Of a stretch of 64,000 bases of DNA, positions 11,820-25,009 are shown piece by piece; positions within the stretch are counted from its first letter, which is position 1; each line of letters starts with the position of its first letter. Source of the stretch: Distichodus sexfasciatus (lineage: Eukaryota > Chordata > Actinopteri > Characiformes > Distichodontidae); assembly GCA_032718565.1 (NCBI GenBank), contig JAVGVS010000395.1, positions 65,001 to 129,000 on the forward strand, in the 5' to 3' direction. The notes under the pieces were generated by a model, which saw only the letters and a program-made list of their open reading frames with translations, was not told the origin of the DNA and searched no databases. The translations under genes and the position numbers were made by a program.

Positions 11820-12356
11820 CACTGCCCTCCAAAAGTTTGGAAACGCCCCTGGCAAAGTGGGGTTTTGGACGATATCAGCATAAATCCTCATCATTTTTTG
11901 GTGCAAATGCGTTAAAGTAACTTGACATTATCTTTGGATACCAGCAATAATCATTTTTATTTTGATTACATAATAATGGCAACATATACATGTCAAAGTC
12001 AGACATGCCCCTTTGCCAGCTGTGATGTCTGGTTACTGGTTTAAATTTGGCCCAGGTTTTTGAAAGATTTTTGGGTCAGCACACCGTAATAGCTGCAACA
12101 ATTGATTGGACAGCTCAGACGCCCACATTATGCAGAGCTGTAATAGCTGCTAATGGTGGATATTTTGATGAATCCAAAATGTAAGTATTTTCTATGTGTA
12201 AACTGTTTAATAAACTGTTTATGTAATAAAATATGTTTTGGTAGTTTGTGTTGTCCCTTATCAGTGCAACATTATCACAAATTAAAAAGGATTCATGGCA
12301 ATACTGTCCAAAACCCCACTTTGCCAGGGGCATTTCCAAACTTTTGGAGGGCAGTG
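11820..12356. mobile_element. Tc1/mariner-type MITE, 537 bp
   Basis: The ends are inverted: CACTGCCCTCCAAAAGTTTG on the left and CAAACTTTTGGAGGGCAGTG on the right. The inverted similarity extends about 50 bp inward (CCTGGCAAAGTGGGGTTTTGG). TA flanks both ends. There is no transposase. Confidence 0.88.
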
Positions 12357-12804
12357 TATCACTGATCACTTTTTCTAACTGACTGTGTCCGCACAAATTA
12401 TTGAAAGTATTCCACAGACTGTAATTCTCTACTGCTGTTACACTATCTACACTTAATAGCTCCAACTTGAATGTTAGCTCAGACTAAGATACTGTTTTAT
12501 TTCATAGACTGTATAGAATTCTCCAAGACCATAACTATGCTGTAGGTTTAATACCACATACTAATTGTCTCTCTTTCTACTTCTAGTTTAAAGATTATAT
12601 TTTAATTTTTTTTTTTAATATATTGCTTATTCTTTGTGTCTTATTTGTTCTTTGAACTGTTAAAGCCGGAGCCACGTCGTCTCATCTCTCTGTATACTTG
12701 TACAGTATATAGCAGAGATGACAAAGTTTACTTTGACTTTTATATCTTTCATTCAAATAAAAGCCCATATTCCAGTGAAGCTTTAAAATAGTGTTAAAAT
12801 GTGA

Positions 12805-13060
12805 AAGTAAGTGATTATTTGTCATTGTGAACACAGCTCACTGTTGCACCACAACCAAACGTCACCTCTGCATTTGACCCAAGCATGAAGGAGCAGTGGG
12901 CAGCTGACATGGGCAGCACCCGGGAGCAGTGCTTGGGGATGGTACCTTGCTCATGAGTACTACAGTGGTACCTTTACCGGGCCGGGCTTCGAACCGGCGA
13001 CCTTCTGATCACGGGTTAAATGCCCTAAACACACTAACTGTAACATGACCAACTGCCCCA
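12805..13060 (-). mobile_element. SINE family A
   Basis: Contains 'gggcttcgaaccggcgacc' (B-box region in reverse), 'gctcatgagtac' and 'atttgtcattgtgaacaca'. Near full length. Confidence 0.8.
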
Positions 13061-13215
13061 GCGTCTCATCTTGTTCTCATGAACCCAGTCTCGTGCATCG
13101 TGTCTTCTCGTATTGTGAGTGTCTCGTCACAGCCCTACTTAAGATATATGAATAAATTCCTAAACAAAAATGGCATAATCTGAAGAAGAAGAAGAAGAAG
13201 TGTATTTACTCTATA

Positions 13216-13784
13216 TGTGACCCTCCACGGCAAAACCAGTCGCTTGTTGCAACAGAGGTTTCCGAGAAAAACGAGCGTTTATGTTGCGTGGGGTAAAATT
13301 TTGGATTTTTTGTTTGTAGTGTTTTCAAACAGTGGAAGGTCTATACTGTACTGTTGTGAATAAATTTGGCTGAAAAACTTACCCTTTCCATCCTAAAAAC
13401 GTGACTTTCTTGAGGTGAGGAATTCAATTCCAGCAGAATGTTAAAAGTTTCTGTTTTGACCGCTCTACTTCAATATTTACGGTAAATCCACTGGTTGACT
13501 AACGTGAAGATATTTAACCTAACGCAGGTAGGCTATCCGTGTGGCTGTGAATGCAGCATAGGCTACCGTAAATACAAACATAGCCGCGACCGCACCAAGC
13601 GTTTGTGAGTGCTACGACGATAGTCAACTTCAAAAGCAGATTTCTCCGTTTCTCACTTGGCGTGACAGGAGAAACCCGACTCCTTTGAATGTTGATATCT
13701 CAGTCATATGTTCTTTCATGACAACATAATAACTCAATTTTGAAAATTTGCGACAAGCGACTGGTTTTGCCACGGAGGGTCACA
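13216..13784. mobile_element. TGTGACC-end inverted-repeat MITE
   Basis: Left TGTGACCCTCCACGGCAAAA and right TTTTGCCACGGAGGGTCACA are inverted, and the similarity continues through CCAGTCGCTTGT. The ends are embedded in TATA, so the target duplication is TA or ATAT. There is no coding capacity. Confidence 0.85.
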
Positions 13785-14105
13785 TATATAATATATATAC
13801 ATGGGAATTTGTGTTTTGAATTGTGGTTTAACACAACTTTAGGAAATCTGCTCAAAACTCCACACACACACACACACACACTGGTTGATTTCTTTCCGCT
13901 CACAGCTTTTGTTCCTGGTTTTAATCCCGCAGCCCCTCCGTCATCCTTCGCTCCACTCGTCTCTAATCTCCTTTTCTCTCTTTTCAATCCCCCTCTCCTC
14001 TCTCCTTCCCCTCATTGTTCTCTCCGTCACGTAAAATCACACCTTTAATATCAGGCCCAGAAAGCGCTGGCATGATTACACCGAGATGCCATCAGGCAGC
14101 AGAGC

Positions 14106-14780
14106 CTTGTGTGTGTGTGTGTGTGTGTGTGTACGTGCATATGTTAACATATGTATGTAATCCCACAATCCATCATACAGCAGCATAAAGGAAAAATAAT
14201 CTTTTTCATGGTGTTTCCATTTAGATGCCGTTCCTAGAGTGATTTTCTTCAATCTGATTATCAGACACACACACACACACACACACACAATAATGCACAC
14301 ACCCTTACAAACACTTTTAAACACTGACACACACACAAACACACAATAACACACACACAACAAACACAAACACACACACACCAATGCACACACACACAAA
14401 CAATAACAGACACACACATATAAACACAAATACACACACTGACACAAACACACACACCAATGCGCACACACACACACATGTATAAACACAAATACACACA
14501 CTGACACAAACACACAATAACACACACACTCACACACATTCACTCAGTCACACACACAATAACACACACTTTCACACCATCACACACAATAACATACACC
14601 CTTACACACACACAATAATAAACACACACACTGACACACGTTCTGTCACACACACTCATACACAATCTCTCACACACCCACAAAAACACACACATTCACA
14701 CACAAACACATGAACACTCCCTCACTTTCTCTCACTGTCTTTCACACACACACACACCCACACACACACACACACACTTA
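14106..14780. repeat. (TG)n tract and 500-bp CA-rich array
   Basis: A TG run at about 14108-14132 is followed from about 14262 to 14780 by degenerate CA repeats with phrases such as 'acacactgacacaaacac' and 'tataaacacaaatacacac' recurring. The long Cys/Val open frames on the - strand come from this array. Confidence 0.9.
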
Positions 14781-14829
14781 AAGGTCACTAGGGTACACAC
14801 ACGTCCTCCTCCGTTACCCATCTTCCCCT

Positions 14830-16240
14830 TTGTCTCCCAGCAGTCTGTTCACCCCGAACTCATCCCCCTCTTCCACTCCTCCCGCTTCCCTCTCTCTCTC
14901 CCCCCGTCTCTCTGCTGTTCCTCCTTCTCCTCCTTCGGTTCCTCCTTCTGTTTCTCCTCCTCCTCCTCTTCCTCCTCCTCCTCTCCAGTCATGTCTCTTC
15001 GCTCTTCTACATTTTAGTCTTCACTGCTTCTTTCCTTTCCTTTTTCTCTTCATTTCTCTATCCTCTCCCTTCTTCTTTTCCTTCTTTCCTCCATGTCTCA
15101 CTTCAGATCTCCTTTTTCTCAGTTTCTCTCTTTCTTCTCTTTTCCTTTATTTTCTTTCCTTCTTCTCCTCTCTTCTCTTTTCTCTTTCTTTTTATTTTTT
15201 CTCCCTCCACTCTCGAGGTCTTTGGTTCCTCTCTTCTCCTGTCCATTATATTTTTCTCTTCAGATTTCCTTCTTCTCCTCTCTTTCTTTTGCACGTTTCT
15301 CTCCTCTACTTCTCTTTCTTTTCTTTCCTTATTTTTTCCTCATTCCTCTCTTCTCCTTTTCTTTTCTCCCCACTTCTCTTTTACTTCTCTACTTTCTTCT
15401 CCTGTTTCTTTCTCTTTTCCTTGCTCACTCTCTTCTTCTTTCTTCCCCTTTGTATTTTTCTCTCCAAATCTAATCTTTTCCTTTTCTTTCTCTATTATTT
15501 CTTCCCTCCTTCTTTTCCTCTTTTTCTCTCTCATTTCCCCTGTTTTTCACTTTTCTTTTCTTTGGCTCCTGTCTTCTCTTCTCCTGTCTTATGTTTTTCT
15601 CAGCAGATCTCCTTTTTCCGGTTCCTCAGCTTTCCTCTGCTCCCCTTTCTTTTCTTTCCCTTAGACTATTCTCTCCCTTCAGATCTCCCATTTCTTCACT
15701 CGTCTCTTTTTCTCTCTTTTCTCCTCCACCTTCTCTCCATTTCTCCTCTACTTTCTTTTCTTCTACTTTGCTGTTCTTTTCCTGTTCTTGTCATATCCTC
15801 TCATTTTCTTCCCCACCCCCTTTTCTTCTTCTTTCCATCTCTCTTCTCTCCCTTTTTCTATTTTCTTTTTCTTGACTTCTCTCTTCTGTTCTCCTGTCCT
15901 TTTCCCGTGTATCCACATCTCTCCATTTATTTCTTTCATCTATTCTCTTTTCTTTTCCATTCATCTGCTCTTTTCTTCTCATCTTCTCTTCTATCCTTTG
16001 CATCCATTTTTCTCTTCAAATCTTTACTTTCTTCCCCCTTCCCTTCCCCCTCTCCATTTCTCTTCTCTCCTTTCCTCTCTTCCTTTTCTTTCCTTCTCCT
16101 TGGCTCCTCTCTTTTCCTTTTTTTCTCTTACCACCTCCTTTTCTCCACTTCTCTTTTTTCTTCTCTCTTCCCCAGTTTTACCCTCTCCTTTCATCTTCTC
16201 TCTTCTCCTCCCTTTTTCCGTCTCTTCTCTCTCCATGTGT
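14830..16240. repeat. 1.4-kb polypyrimidine tract with buried repeat
   Basis: Across about 1.4 kb the + strand is overwhelmingly C and T. This creates a 484-codon open frame of Ser/Phe/Leu/Pro that I reject as coding. Within it a motif like TTTTTCTC-TTCAGATCTCC recurs near 15100, 15255, 15465, 15600, 15675 and 16010, so the tract looks like a decayed minisatellite with irregular spacing. Confidence 0.9.
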
Positions 16241-16284
16241 TTGACTTGGAGAGGAGAGTTTTGGCTTCGTATCACAGACTTTAG

Positions 16285-17100
16285 CATCATGAGTTTGCAG
16301 ATTTGCTGATGCTGAAGTTTGTTTGGTTTTGATTTTTGTCTTTTTGGCATTTGGTGCTGCGTTTGTTTATCCTGTTTGATCAGGAATGATTAATTGTAAA
16401 TTAGATTTGCAGCTGTAGGTTCAGAGACCGACTATTCTTTCTTTCTTTTATGCAAACTTTTCTAGAGAATTTTGCAAAAAACAATCCCATCATTGTTCCC
16501 TCTAAGCGCTGCTCATATTATGTTATCTTTCTGGCTCTAAATAACTGATATTTAAGGTTAAGAATTCAGATTTTATGTTAAATCTTGTTAAAGGAATTTA
16601 TCTTCAGTGGTGTTACATTTTTTTTTATTGCAATGTCTGTTTTTTAACATCCTTCATAAATCTCTCTCAACCTGTGGAGACTAACGTTGCACATCAATCT
16701 CATTTGTAGAGAATAATATGTCACACTTTACAGTCAAATATCTTTCTTGTAATCATTTTAATTCCTACTGGAAAGTATTATTCCAGAAAAGGTCAGGAAG
16801 GAAGTTTGGGATTTTCTGACCCTTGATCCTGCAGTTCAAGATTTTTAACAACAGGCTAATAGCTGCTTACTGTGCAACCTCTTTCTCTCTTTCTCACTAG
16901 GCACCTCATTCTTTTCTCAGCATTGTCTCTCCTCGTCGTCCATCACTCCCTCGCATCTCTTCATCTTGTCGTTTCTTTTTCCTTACGTCCCACCATCCGC
17001 AGCTCTCTAAGCTCTTTTATCTGTATGAAAGGTTATTGATTATCTGACAACTGCCTCTTAACAGCTCCCTCAATTACCATCCACTGGAAATACAACCTTC
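16285..17100. other. Gene-free stretch with one copy of a dispersed repeat
   Basis: 16628-16732 carries 'ttgcaatgtctg' and 'ttgcacatcaatctcatttg', a diverged copy of the unit found three times at 19318-19935. Otherwise nothing is recognised. Confidence 0.5.
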
Positions 17101-17103
17101 CTC

Positions 17104-18465
17104 CAGGTCACTATCCATCCATCCATCTGTACAAGCATTAATTTATTCGCCCGTTCAACCATCCATCCATTCATTCATCCATCCATTCATCCAGCCAGCC
17201 ATCCATCCATCCATTCATCCATTCATCCATCCATCTGTACAACCATTCATCCATCCAACTATCCATTCATCCAACCATAGATCCATCTGTACAACCATTC
17301 ATCCATCCATTCATCCATCCATCCATCCATCCATCTGTACAACCATCTGTGCAACCATTCATCCATCCAACTGTCCATCCATCCATCCACTCATCCATCT
17401 ATCCATCCATCCATCTGTACAACCATCTGTACAACCATTCATCCATCCAACTGTCCATCCATCCATCCACTCATCCATCTATCCATCCATCCATCTGTAC
17501 AACCATCTGTACAGCCATTCATCCATCCAACTATCCATCCATCCATTCATCTATCTGTCCATCCATCCATTCATCCATCCATCTGTACAACCATTCATCC
17601 ATCCAACTATCCATTCATCCATTCAACCAACCATCCATCCATCTGTACAACCATCTGTACAGCCATTCATCCATCCAACTATCCATCCATCCATTCATCT
17701 ATCTATCCATCCATTCATCCATCCATCCATTCATCCATTCATCCATCCATCCATCCATCCATACAACCATTCATCCATCCAACTATCCATTCATCCATTC
17801 AACCAACCATCCATCCATCTCTACAACCATCTGTACAACCATTCATCCATCCAACTATCCATCCATTCATCTATCTATCCATCCATCCATCCATTCATCC
17901 ATCCATCCATACAACCATTCATCCATCCAACTATCCATCCATCCATTTAGCCAACCATCCATCCATCTCTACAACCATCCATACAACCATTCATCCATCC
18001 AACTATCCATCCATCCATTTAACCAACCATCCATCCATCTCTACAACCATCTGTAAAACCATTCATCCATCCAACTATCCATCCATCCATTCATTCAACC
18101 ATCCATCCATTCGTCTGTACAACAATTCATCCATCCAACCATCCATCCATTCATCCATCTATCCATCCATCTGTACAACCATTCATCCATTCATCTATCC
18201 ATCCATCCATTCATCTATCCATCCGTCCATCATCCATTCATCCATCTGTACAATCATTCATCCATTCATCTACCTATCCATCCATCCATCCATCCATCCA
18301 ACCATTCGTCCATCATCCATTGATCCATCTGTACAACGATTCATCCATTCATCTGTCCAACCATCCATCCAATCATCTAGTCATGCATCCATCCATCCAT
18401 CCAGCTGTCCGTCTATTCATCCACCTGTCAACCATACATCCGTTTAACCATTCATCCATCGAGAG
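17104..18465. repeat. 1.36-kb (ATCC)n-derived higher-order array
   Basis: Built on ATCC/ATTC with inserted phrases CTGTACAACC and CCAACTATCC. Around 17350-17510 the order repeats with a period of 80 bp, so it is a minisatellite made of tetranucleotides rather than a plain microsatellite. The 235-codon open frame (Ile/His/Ser/Pro) is a by-product. Confidence 0.93.
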
Positions 18466-19317
18466 CATTGCTTCGTATTCTTTAACCATTCTGCAAGATC
18501 CGAATGAGGATCTAATATTGATAATAATTTATTTATTATAACATGCCATTTATCTGGCTTCTTTCATTTGCTTCAACAAATTATTAAATAATAATTAATT
18601 TACCATCTGATTTTTATGTGTTTTCATGTTTCATGTTTAAGAGTGAATGAATTAATGCGCTTTTTGTAATATTTTACAAACAATCGCAGGTTTGCTTGTG
18701 TGTAGTTCTACAACTTTGGAAAATGTTTCCCTAATTCTGCTTTAAGATTCGAGAAAATAAAACCCTAAAATAGTTGCAATTAGTTATTGATTCAAAGTCA
18801 TTTACAAGATTTGTGTTGGTTTAAAAATCATCATTAAAAATGTTAAAATAGATTTTGTCATGCTGTAATAGTTGCTTGAACTGGTCAAACTCTGTCTTAG
18901 TGAAGTCACTCTTTCTTTAAACCATACATCAGATCAAACTATTTATTGTTTTAATAAACATTCAAAAGGTAAAGTGTTTTGTGCCATCGCTCACGTTTCA
19001 AAAGCTGTTTGCTAAAAGAGTGATGCAGCCACAGAAGACGTGAGTCAACACTACATGGAAGTGGCCTACTGGAGAATCGTAAATTAGTCGCTAAGCTGAG
19101 TGCGACTCCAACAAAGGAAGGGCGACATTCTCGAGCAGATCAATGGTCAATCACTCACTTTGGCTCAATCATCTGTGAGACAGCTACCATTAGGAGGCTA
19201 AATCAATAAAGCTGAATTCCCACAGATCTCTAACCAATAAGCTAGACGAAGTAGATGAAAATATAATGAAATTACTTTAGATAGCCAAGAAAGAAGCCAT
19301 AAGTTGCTGATATTTTT
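18466..19317. other. AT-rich gene-free stretch
   Basis: No coding exon or known repeat is seen. Confidence 0.5.
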
Positions 19318-19935
19318 AATGCAATAATGTCTGTGTCTGTTTCTCAACTGCTTTTAAAAGTACATCAGAACATGAGCAGAATAATCTTGCACATCGATCT
19401 CATTTGTGGAGAGTAATATTACACATTGATCTCCACCTTATTTTTTCATTTTACAATCCCTTTTTTTCCATTGTTGTTGTGTTCTGGATATAATGTCTAA
19501 TATTTTAAAGATGGCAAAAATCACTTGATTTCTCTTCATATTTCTCTTCAGTTTATGTGAGGGATATTTTCATCGCAATATCTATTTCTCAACTGCTTTT
19601 TAAAAACCTCTTTACTTGAGGAGAGTAATACTGCACATCAGTCTCATTTGTGTGCTTATTTTACACCTAAATTGCTTTTTTATTTTATTTTGTTGTGTTG
19701 TGGATCTAATGCATCTATTGTGTTTCCATTGTGATTTCTTGAGTGTAAATGAAGCTTTTGAATATATTCTGTTTACATGCTCTTAGTTCTGTAATGCCTA
19801 CTGATCCTACTGAGAATCTGATCTTGTTGATTAACAAAAATATCTAGAATTCTCTTTAGTTTTGATATTTTCATTGCAGTTGTTGCTTAATCTGTGGAGA
19901 ACAATATTCATTATTGATCTCATTGTTACTCCTTT
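19318..19935. repeat. Three diverged copies of a 250-300 bp unit
   Basis: Copies start near 19318, 19571 and 19872. Each has an 'attgcaat...tgtttctcaactgc' segment and then 'gagagtaatattgcacatcgatctcatttg' in variant forms. A fourth lies at 16628-16732, beyond the ATCC array. This is an old tandem duplication seen only when reading by eye. Confidence 0.55.
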
Positions 19936-20084
19936 TTCTATAAAGGGCACTAAATATTTTTGTTTACATTTTTAAGCGGTAAAAAGTACATTTTTAAAGT
20001 TACTATGTTATATTACTATATATAGAATTTGATATTGAGACAGACAGACGGAAGGACGGACGGATGGGTGGATAGACAGATAAA

Positions 20085-20410
20085 CACTTATCCAGAGTGA
20101 CTTCCATTTCCTAATTTCCGTGACAGTTTTCCTGAGAGCAACTCGGGGTTAAGCGTCTTGCTGAGGAGCCCAGTGATGTCAATGCTAGGGGTAGGAATCG
20201 AACTCACAACCTCTTGGTCCAGAGGCAAGTGTATTAACCACTAGACTGCCAGCAAAAGCAAGGAGGTTTAGCTGGGGCGTAATATGAAGAAATGGGATGG
20301 TGAAAGTCCAGTGGTTTGAGCGCTGACTTCTGGACCATGTGGTTGTGGGATTGAATCCTACCTCCAGTACTACCATCATTGGGTTCCTGAGAAAGACACT
20401 TGCTCTGTGC
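20085..20410. mobile_element. Two facing SINE family B copies
   Basis: 20085-20262 is in reverse orientation: its reverse complement has GCAGTCTAGTGGTTAATACA, then GAGTTCGATTCC. 20290-20410 is forward, with 'ccagtggtttgagcgc' and 'gggattgaatcc'. Both share 'gggttcctgagaaagacac'-like bodies. Confidence 0.65.
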
Positions 20411-20589
20411 TATACCTATATATCTATCTCTCTATATATACTGTAGATATGTAAAGATATATATGGAAATACAGTATTTGGTAGAGTGGTGTGACAGCCG
20501 CAGCAGTGTTTCAGGTTGGGGACTGTGGTTCTAGGAGCTCCTCCGTTTGAAGCCTGTTCTCCTCCCTCGTGTTTTTGTAAAGCCGTGGG

Positions 20590-21036
20590 GGGAGGGGCAG
20601 AGTGGGGTGGGGGTGAGAGAGAGAGGGATGGAGACAGGAGGAGGAGGAGGAGGAGGAGGAGTGGGGTGGGGGGTGAAACTGGGTCACACATGCACACATG
20701 CTAAACACAAACCACTACTACACAACACCATGGCAACCCGACTCGCCACAGCAGATGGGTTTGGGGGAAAAAAAACGAAAACTGGAAAAAGACTTGAGAG
20801 ATAAAAGGATGGGATCTTGGTCTCTTTCTCTCTCTCTCTCTCTCTCTCTGTATGCATGTTCTGCTCTCTATCTCTTGTCTCCCACTTTTCTTCTTTCCTT
20901 CTTTTTACAAGGACATAGCTCCGATACAAGGACAAGAGAGAGAGGGAAAAGAGAGAGAGAGAGAGTCTGCAGACTGACTGAGAAAAAACAGAGATAGAGG
21001 CAGAATGAGCTCTGATATTCATCTCTCTCTCCCTCC

Positions 21037-21080
<44 letters not shown>

Positions 21081-21330
21081 CCACTTCAGTCTATTGACTG
21101 CATAACTTAGCATAACATAGCCACCCTTCTCCTGGCGTCTGAGAGAGAAAGGGCGTGTGTGAATGTGTGTGTGTGAATGTGTGTGTGTGTGAGTGCTAGC
21201 GTAGTACGTGACTGTGCTGACGAGTAGTTGCTGCTGTTGGCACACTGACCCACTAACACTGCAGCTTCACACTGCCGAACACACACACTCATCTGCTAGA
21301 CTCTCCTCCTTCTCTCTCACACACACACAC
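20590..21330. repeat. Purine/pyrimidine and GT microsatellite cluster
   Basis: Includes (GAG)n at about 20638-20660, (TC)n at 20826-20850, (GA)n at 20936-20965, (TC)n at 21044-21076, (GT)n at 21155-21190 and (CA)n at 21318-21336. No gene is supported. Confidence 0.85.
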
Positions 21331-21949
21331 ACACACTCATTCCAGGTGCAAGTCTCTCCAGCATTTGCATGAATTGTTCATTAAAGCTCAACACTGCATT
21401 AAACAGGTCCCGGTATGACGAATGGTGCAGCACAATGCAAAATGTACAAAAATGCAAAAGCACTTCAATTTAATTTAATTTGATAAATTACAAATTACAT
21501 GTTAATTTTTGGCAGATAATAATTATAATTTATTAGAGTAAGGAAATATAAGATAGGATTTAGCCAGAATGTACAAGTAAATATCTGATGTATTGACATA
21601 TTTCTCAAATCATTTGCAACAGTTTTCCAGAGATATGAACATTTTTGGATAAGCAATTTTTTTGTAAGAATGTGAATAAAAACACTGATTTTTAAAAACA
21701 TTTATATCTCTGGCACAATGTCTTTTGTACTGTTTTGGCCAGAAGAAACTTATTGGTTTAATAAAATAAGAAAGCTATATACTGTATATAAATATATATA
21801 TATATATATGTATATGTGTATATATATGAAATGTGCCGTTAAAGTAGCAGGGCAGAGGCTTTGGGCAACAGTACATGTCGTCTCTATGGCAACCACTCAG
21901 CCGGTGTTTACATTCCTGTGAAAATGTTGTCGCTGGTATGAGTGATGAA
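21331..21949. other. AT-rich gene-free stretch
   Basis: A (TA)n-rich segment sits at 21778-21830. Nothing else is recognised. Confidence 0.5.
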
Positions 21950-22350
21950 ATAGTTATGTGGAACTAGGAGATTTAAACCTGGCTGTGGACGAGGAGAGCT
22001 GCCTCACCAAGCCTCAAACGCTGCAGATTCTTGCCCCTGGAAAATGCTAATGTTGGTAACAATGGATGAAAGCTAATGGGGACCTATTAGCACTTTAGCA
22101 CACGGGGGCAAAGTGGTCCCCATTAGGATTTTAATTCACCGCTATCCACATCATGTGTCTTTGATGCAGCATCCTACGCATAATCAACTCTCGTTGCCCA
22201 AACTCTCCGACATGAACAACACATACTTGCGTTTGGCAATCTCTTAACTTCCTGCACCATTCACTCCTTCCAGGAAGACGCCACTCGAGGAGGGGCAAAT
22301 GGGGGCAGAAATCAAAGCTAACGGGAAACAGTTTTGTATTAAAGGTGCAA
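21950..22350. other. Possible conserved non-coding block
   Basis: Non-repetitive, balanced base composition in an AT-rich, repeat-rich setting, with a 'aatggggacc ... ggtccccatt' inverted repeat at 22076-22129. It could be an enhancer; this is inference from texture only. Confidence 0.25.
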
Positions 22351-25009
22351 CGATTCACTTTGATTCAATGATCACTGAGCCCTCGGCATCCATCCTCCAT
22401 CCAATTTTTAGTGATTTTACATTAAGTGCATTAAATGCAACAAATAACATCTGAATGGATCAGGTTTAAATAATAAGTTTAGCTAATTAAAGAAGATATT
22501 AATCTATTAACAATAAATCTATTGTTCTATTTTTCTATGTATCTATACTTGCACAATCTGCACAATATAACAATGCACAATGTTTAAAATTTACTGTAAG
22601 CACATTTACACAGTTTCTATATGTATAGAACATTACTAGGGGCGTAACGATGATCAACAAGCCCATAGCATTGATCCAAAATCAAAACATCAAGAAGACA
22701 TCACTCATATTCTAACGTAACCTATATTAAGCAAAAGGTCTATTTTTTATTAAAAGAGAAAACTTTTTTATTTAAATGTCTGGTGGAGCTCAGGAATAAA
22801 AATGGCAAAAATATATATATATTGCTTTTTGTGATTTGATATGAATGGAAGTGACGGTGTTAAATCAGATCAGATCAAATTTGTATCGAAGTAGACCTTG
22901 TATTATTGGCAAGTGAAGAAACTTGTGATTCACGCTCCTATTTATTGTTTGGATTCATTGCTAAAATAGTCAATTGATTTGATAGTGATGGTGTTAAATC
23001 AGTATCGTATCGTATCATATTGGCAGACTACGAATGGTGGTCAGCTTAATCGATATAACATTGTGTCATGAAGAAACGTAATGTACGCCCCAATTTTTTA
23101 CTCTTTTCCATATTTGTGGCTTAATTGGATTGTGGATTAATTGGTGAAATCATTAATAGAACTGAATAGAACTGAATGGAAGTGAATTTTGTTGAAGCAG
23201 CTTATGATATTGTGTCATATTGATCGCTGGCCCCTGAATCAAATCTAATCGAATTCATATCATAGCAGACTTTGTTATATTGGTTAAATCGTTGTATAAT
23301 TTATTGTATTATAATATAATATTGTGATGAAACTTACATGCCCAAATTTCGAACCAAAAACATAGAAAAACCACACAATTCATACACACACCCAGCCCAT
23401 GATGCTTTGGGAAGTGGGGGTGAGGAGCAGTGGAACGGTTGAGCGGAAACAGAGACCTTTGGATGACTGACACATTCCTGGCATACCACAGCTAGCTAGC
23501 GATGGAGAAGAGAGCGGCGGATCAGATGGGGCTGGCAAAGGGGGGCAAGGGCATTTAAATAGTCATGTAGCACATGTAGGCCGACGGACATTCAACCAAA
23601 AAAGTCTTCTGGAAACGTGTTACAAAAGTACACAAAGTGTAATCAACAAAGCATGAAAGCTTAAAATACCATAAATAAAAAGGTTTTAAAAGTTTAATAA
23701 ATTAATATCACAACATATAATATTCTAATAACATATAATGTGAGATACTAAAGTGAGACGTGGCCAAGGAAAGTAGCAAAATAAAGATATGCAGTGGATA
23801 TTGAAATTAGAATATTTGAAATTTAGAAAAAATTTTTGTTTCCTTTTTAAATTAAAATTTTACATAAAATTGCCCTAACTGCATCTCAGAAGTACAGTTA
23901 ATCCTACTTAATGTGTAACTCTTAATTCCATATACAACCTGTAATAACCCAGAGTGAAAACAACTGGAATGTCAACGTTATTTTGGTCATTGATCAATCA
24001 AAATTTAGGGTTAATGTTTAATAAACTATATTAAATGCATTGAAAATTTACATTTAACAATTTTGACAAAGATTTTGAAAAATTTGTAACTACTCATTGA
24101 TAATAAGAACTGTATATTCCTTAAGTTCCTGTGTTCGGTGAGGAAAAGCAAAAATTCCGTGCATTTTTTCTACATGAGTTACCAGGAAATGGAAGCACTA
24201 AAAGAAGAGCTATAAATTACTGATATAATCTTTATTCCACAACTGTTTCTTTTTGAGTGCTGTATACAGTATACCGTTCTATGCTGAAACAAAGAAAGCA
24301 GTATGTTGTCAGATTTTATAAGCACACTGACAGATTTATGAAGAGGATACGCATATGCGCTAACTACAAATATAAAGCCTAAACAAGCAGGAGGAAGAAT
24401 CTATAATACTGATGAGCTTAGCTACATTTTTATCATAAGTCGAGATCCTAGAGATCCACCTGTATCAGGTTTACTGGTTGAAATGGCACCAAAAGTGGCA
24501 TTTTTTAAATAAAAAGGATCACAGTTCTGCTTCCTGAGCAGAGTTTTTTGAGACTCACTGGATATCCATATCAAAATGTCATGGTAAATGGTACTCGTGA
24601 CTTGTAGAGACAAGGTTTGCGTAATACGGACTCCGTTTTTTCCTGCTGAGATTTCGACATGCGTAAATGGATCCCCTCTGCCACTATTCAATAGACAGAT
24701 GGCAAGGAAATTTCAAATTGGCTTGAAAAATAACAGTCCATACCTGCCATTCAAGTCTTGTCCTCAGGTGGCCCAGTTGTTTTACAGTAGAACTCTGTCA
24801 CATCGCCACGAAAAGCTTGTTTTGCTTGCATGGGGGAAAGAAAACCTCAATTTCCTTGGAAATTCCCTTTGCTTTTGTAAAGAAGCTTGGCGCGGCCAGT
24901 GAATCGTGAAAATTCCTTCTATGGAATCACACCGGATATAATCTGAATCATGTTTTGAGGCGAAAGAGGTGATCTTACCTCAGCTCGTTTTACAAACGTA
25001 CAAAATTTA
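22351..25009. other. AT-rich gene-free stretch
   Basis: Contains decayed 'taaatcag(at/ta)cgta' phrases at 22860-23300 that look like an old, unclassifiable transposon, and a 104-codon open frame at 24588 with no family resemblance. No gene is supported. Confidence 0.45.

Noticed and set aside
14076..14543. Cys/Val-rich - strand frames that look like cysteine-rich peptides
   Set aside because: They translate a degenerate CA array.
14830..16284. 484-codon + strand open frame
   Set aside because: It is the direct translation of a polypyrimidine tract (Ser, Phe, Leu, Pro only), with no domain and no start context.
17349..18056. 235-codon open frame rich in Ile, His, Ser, Pro
   Set aside because: A product of the ATCC-derived array.
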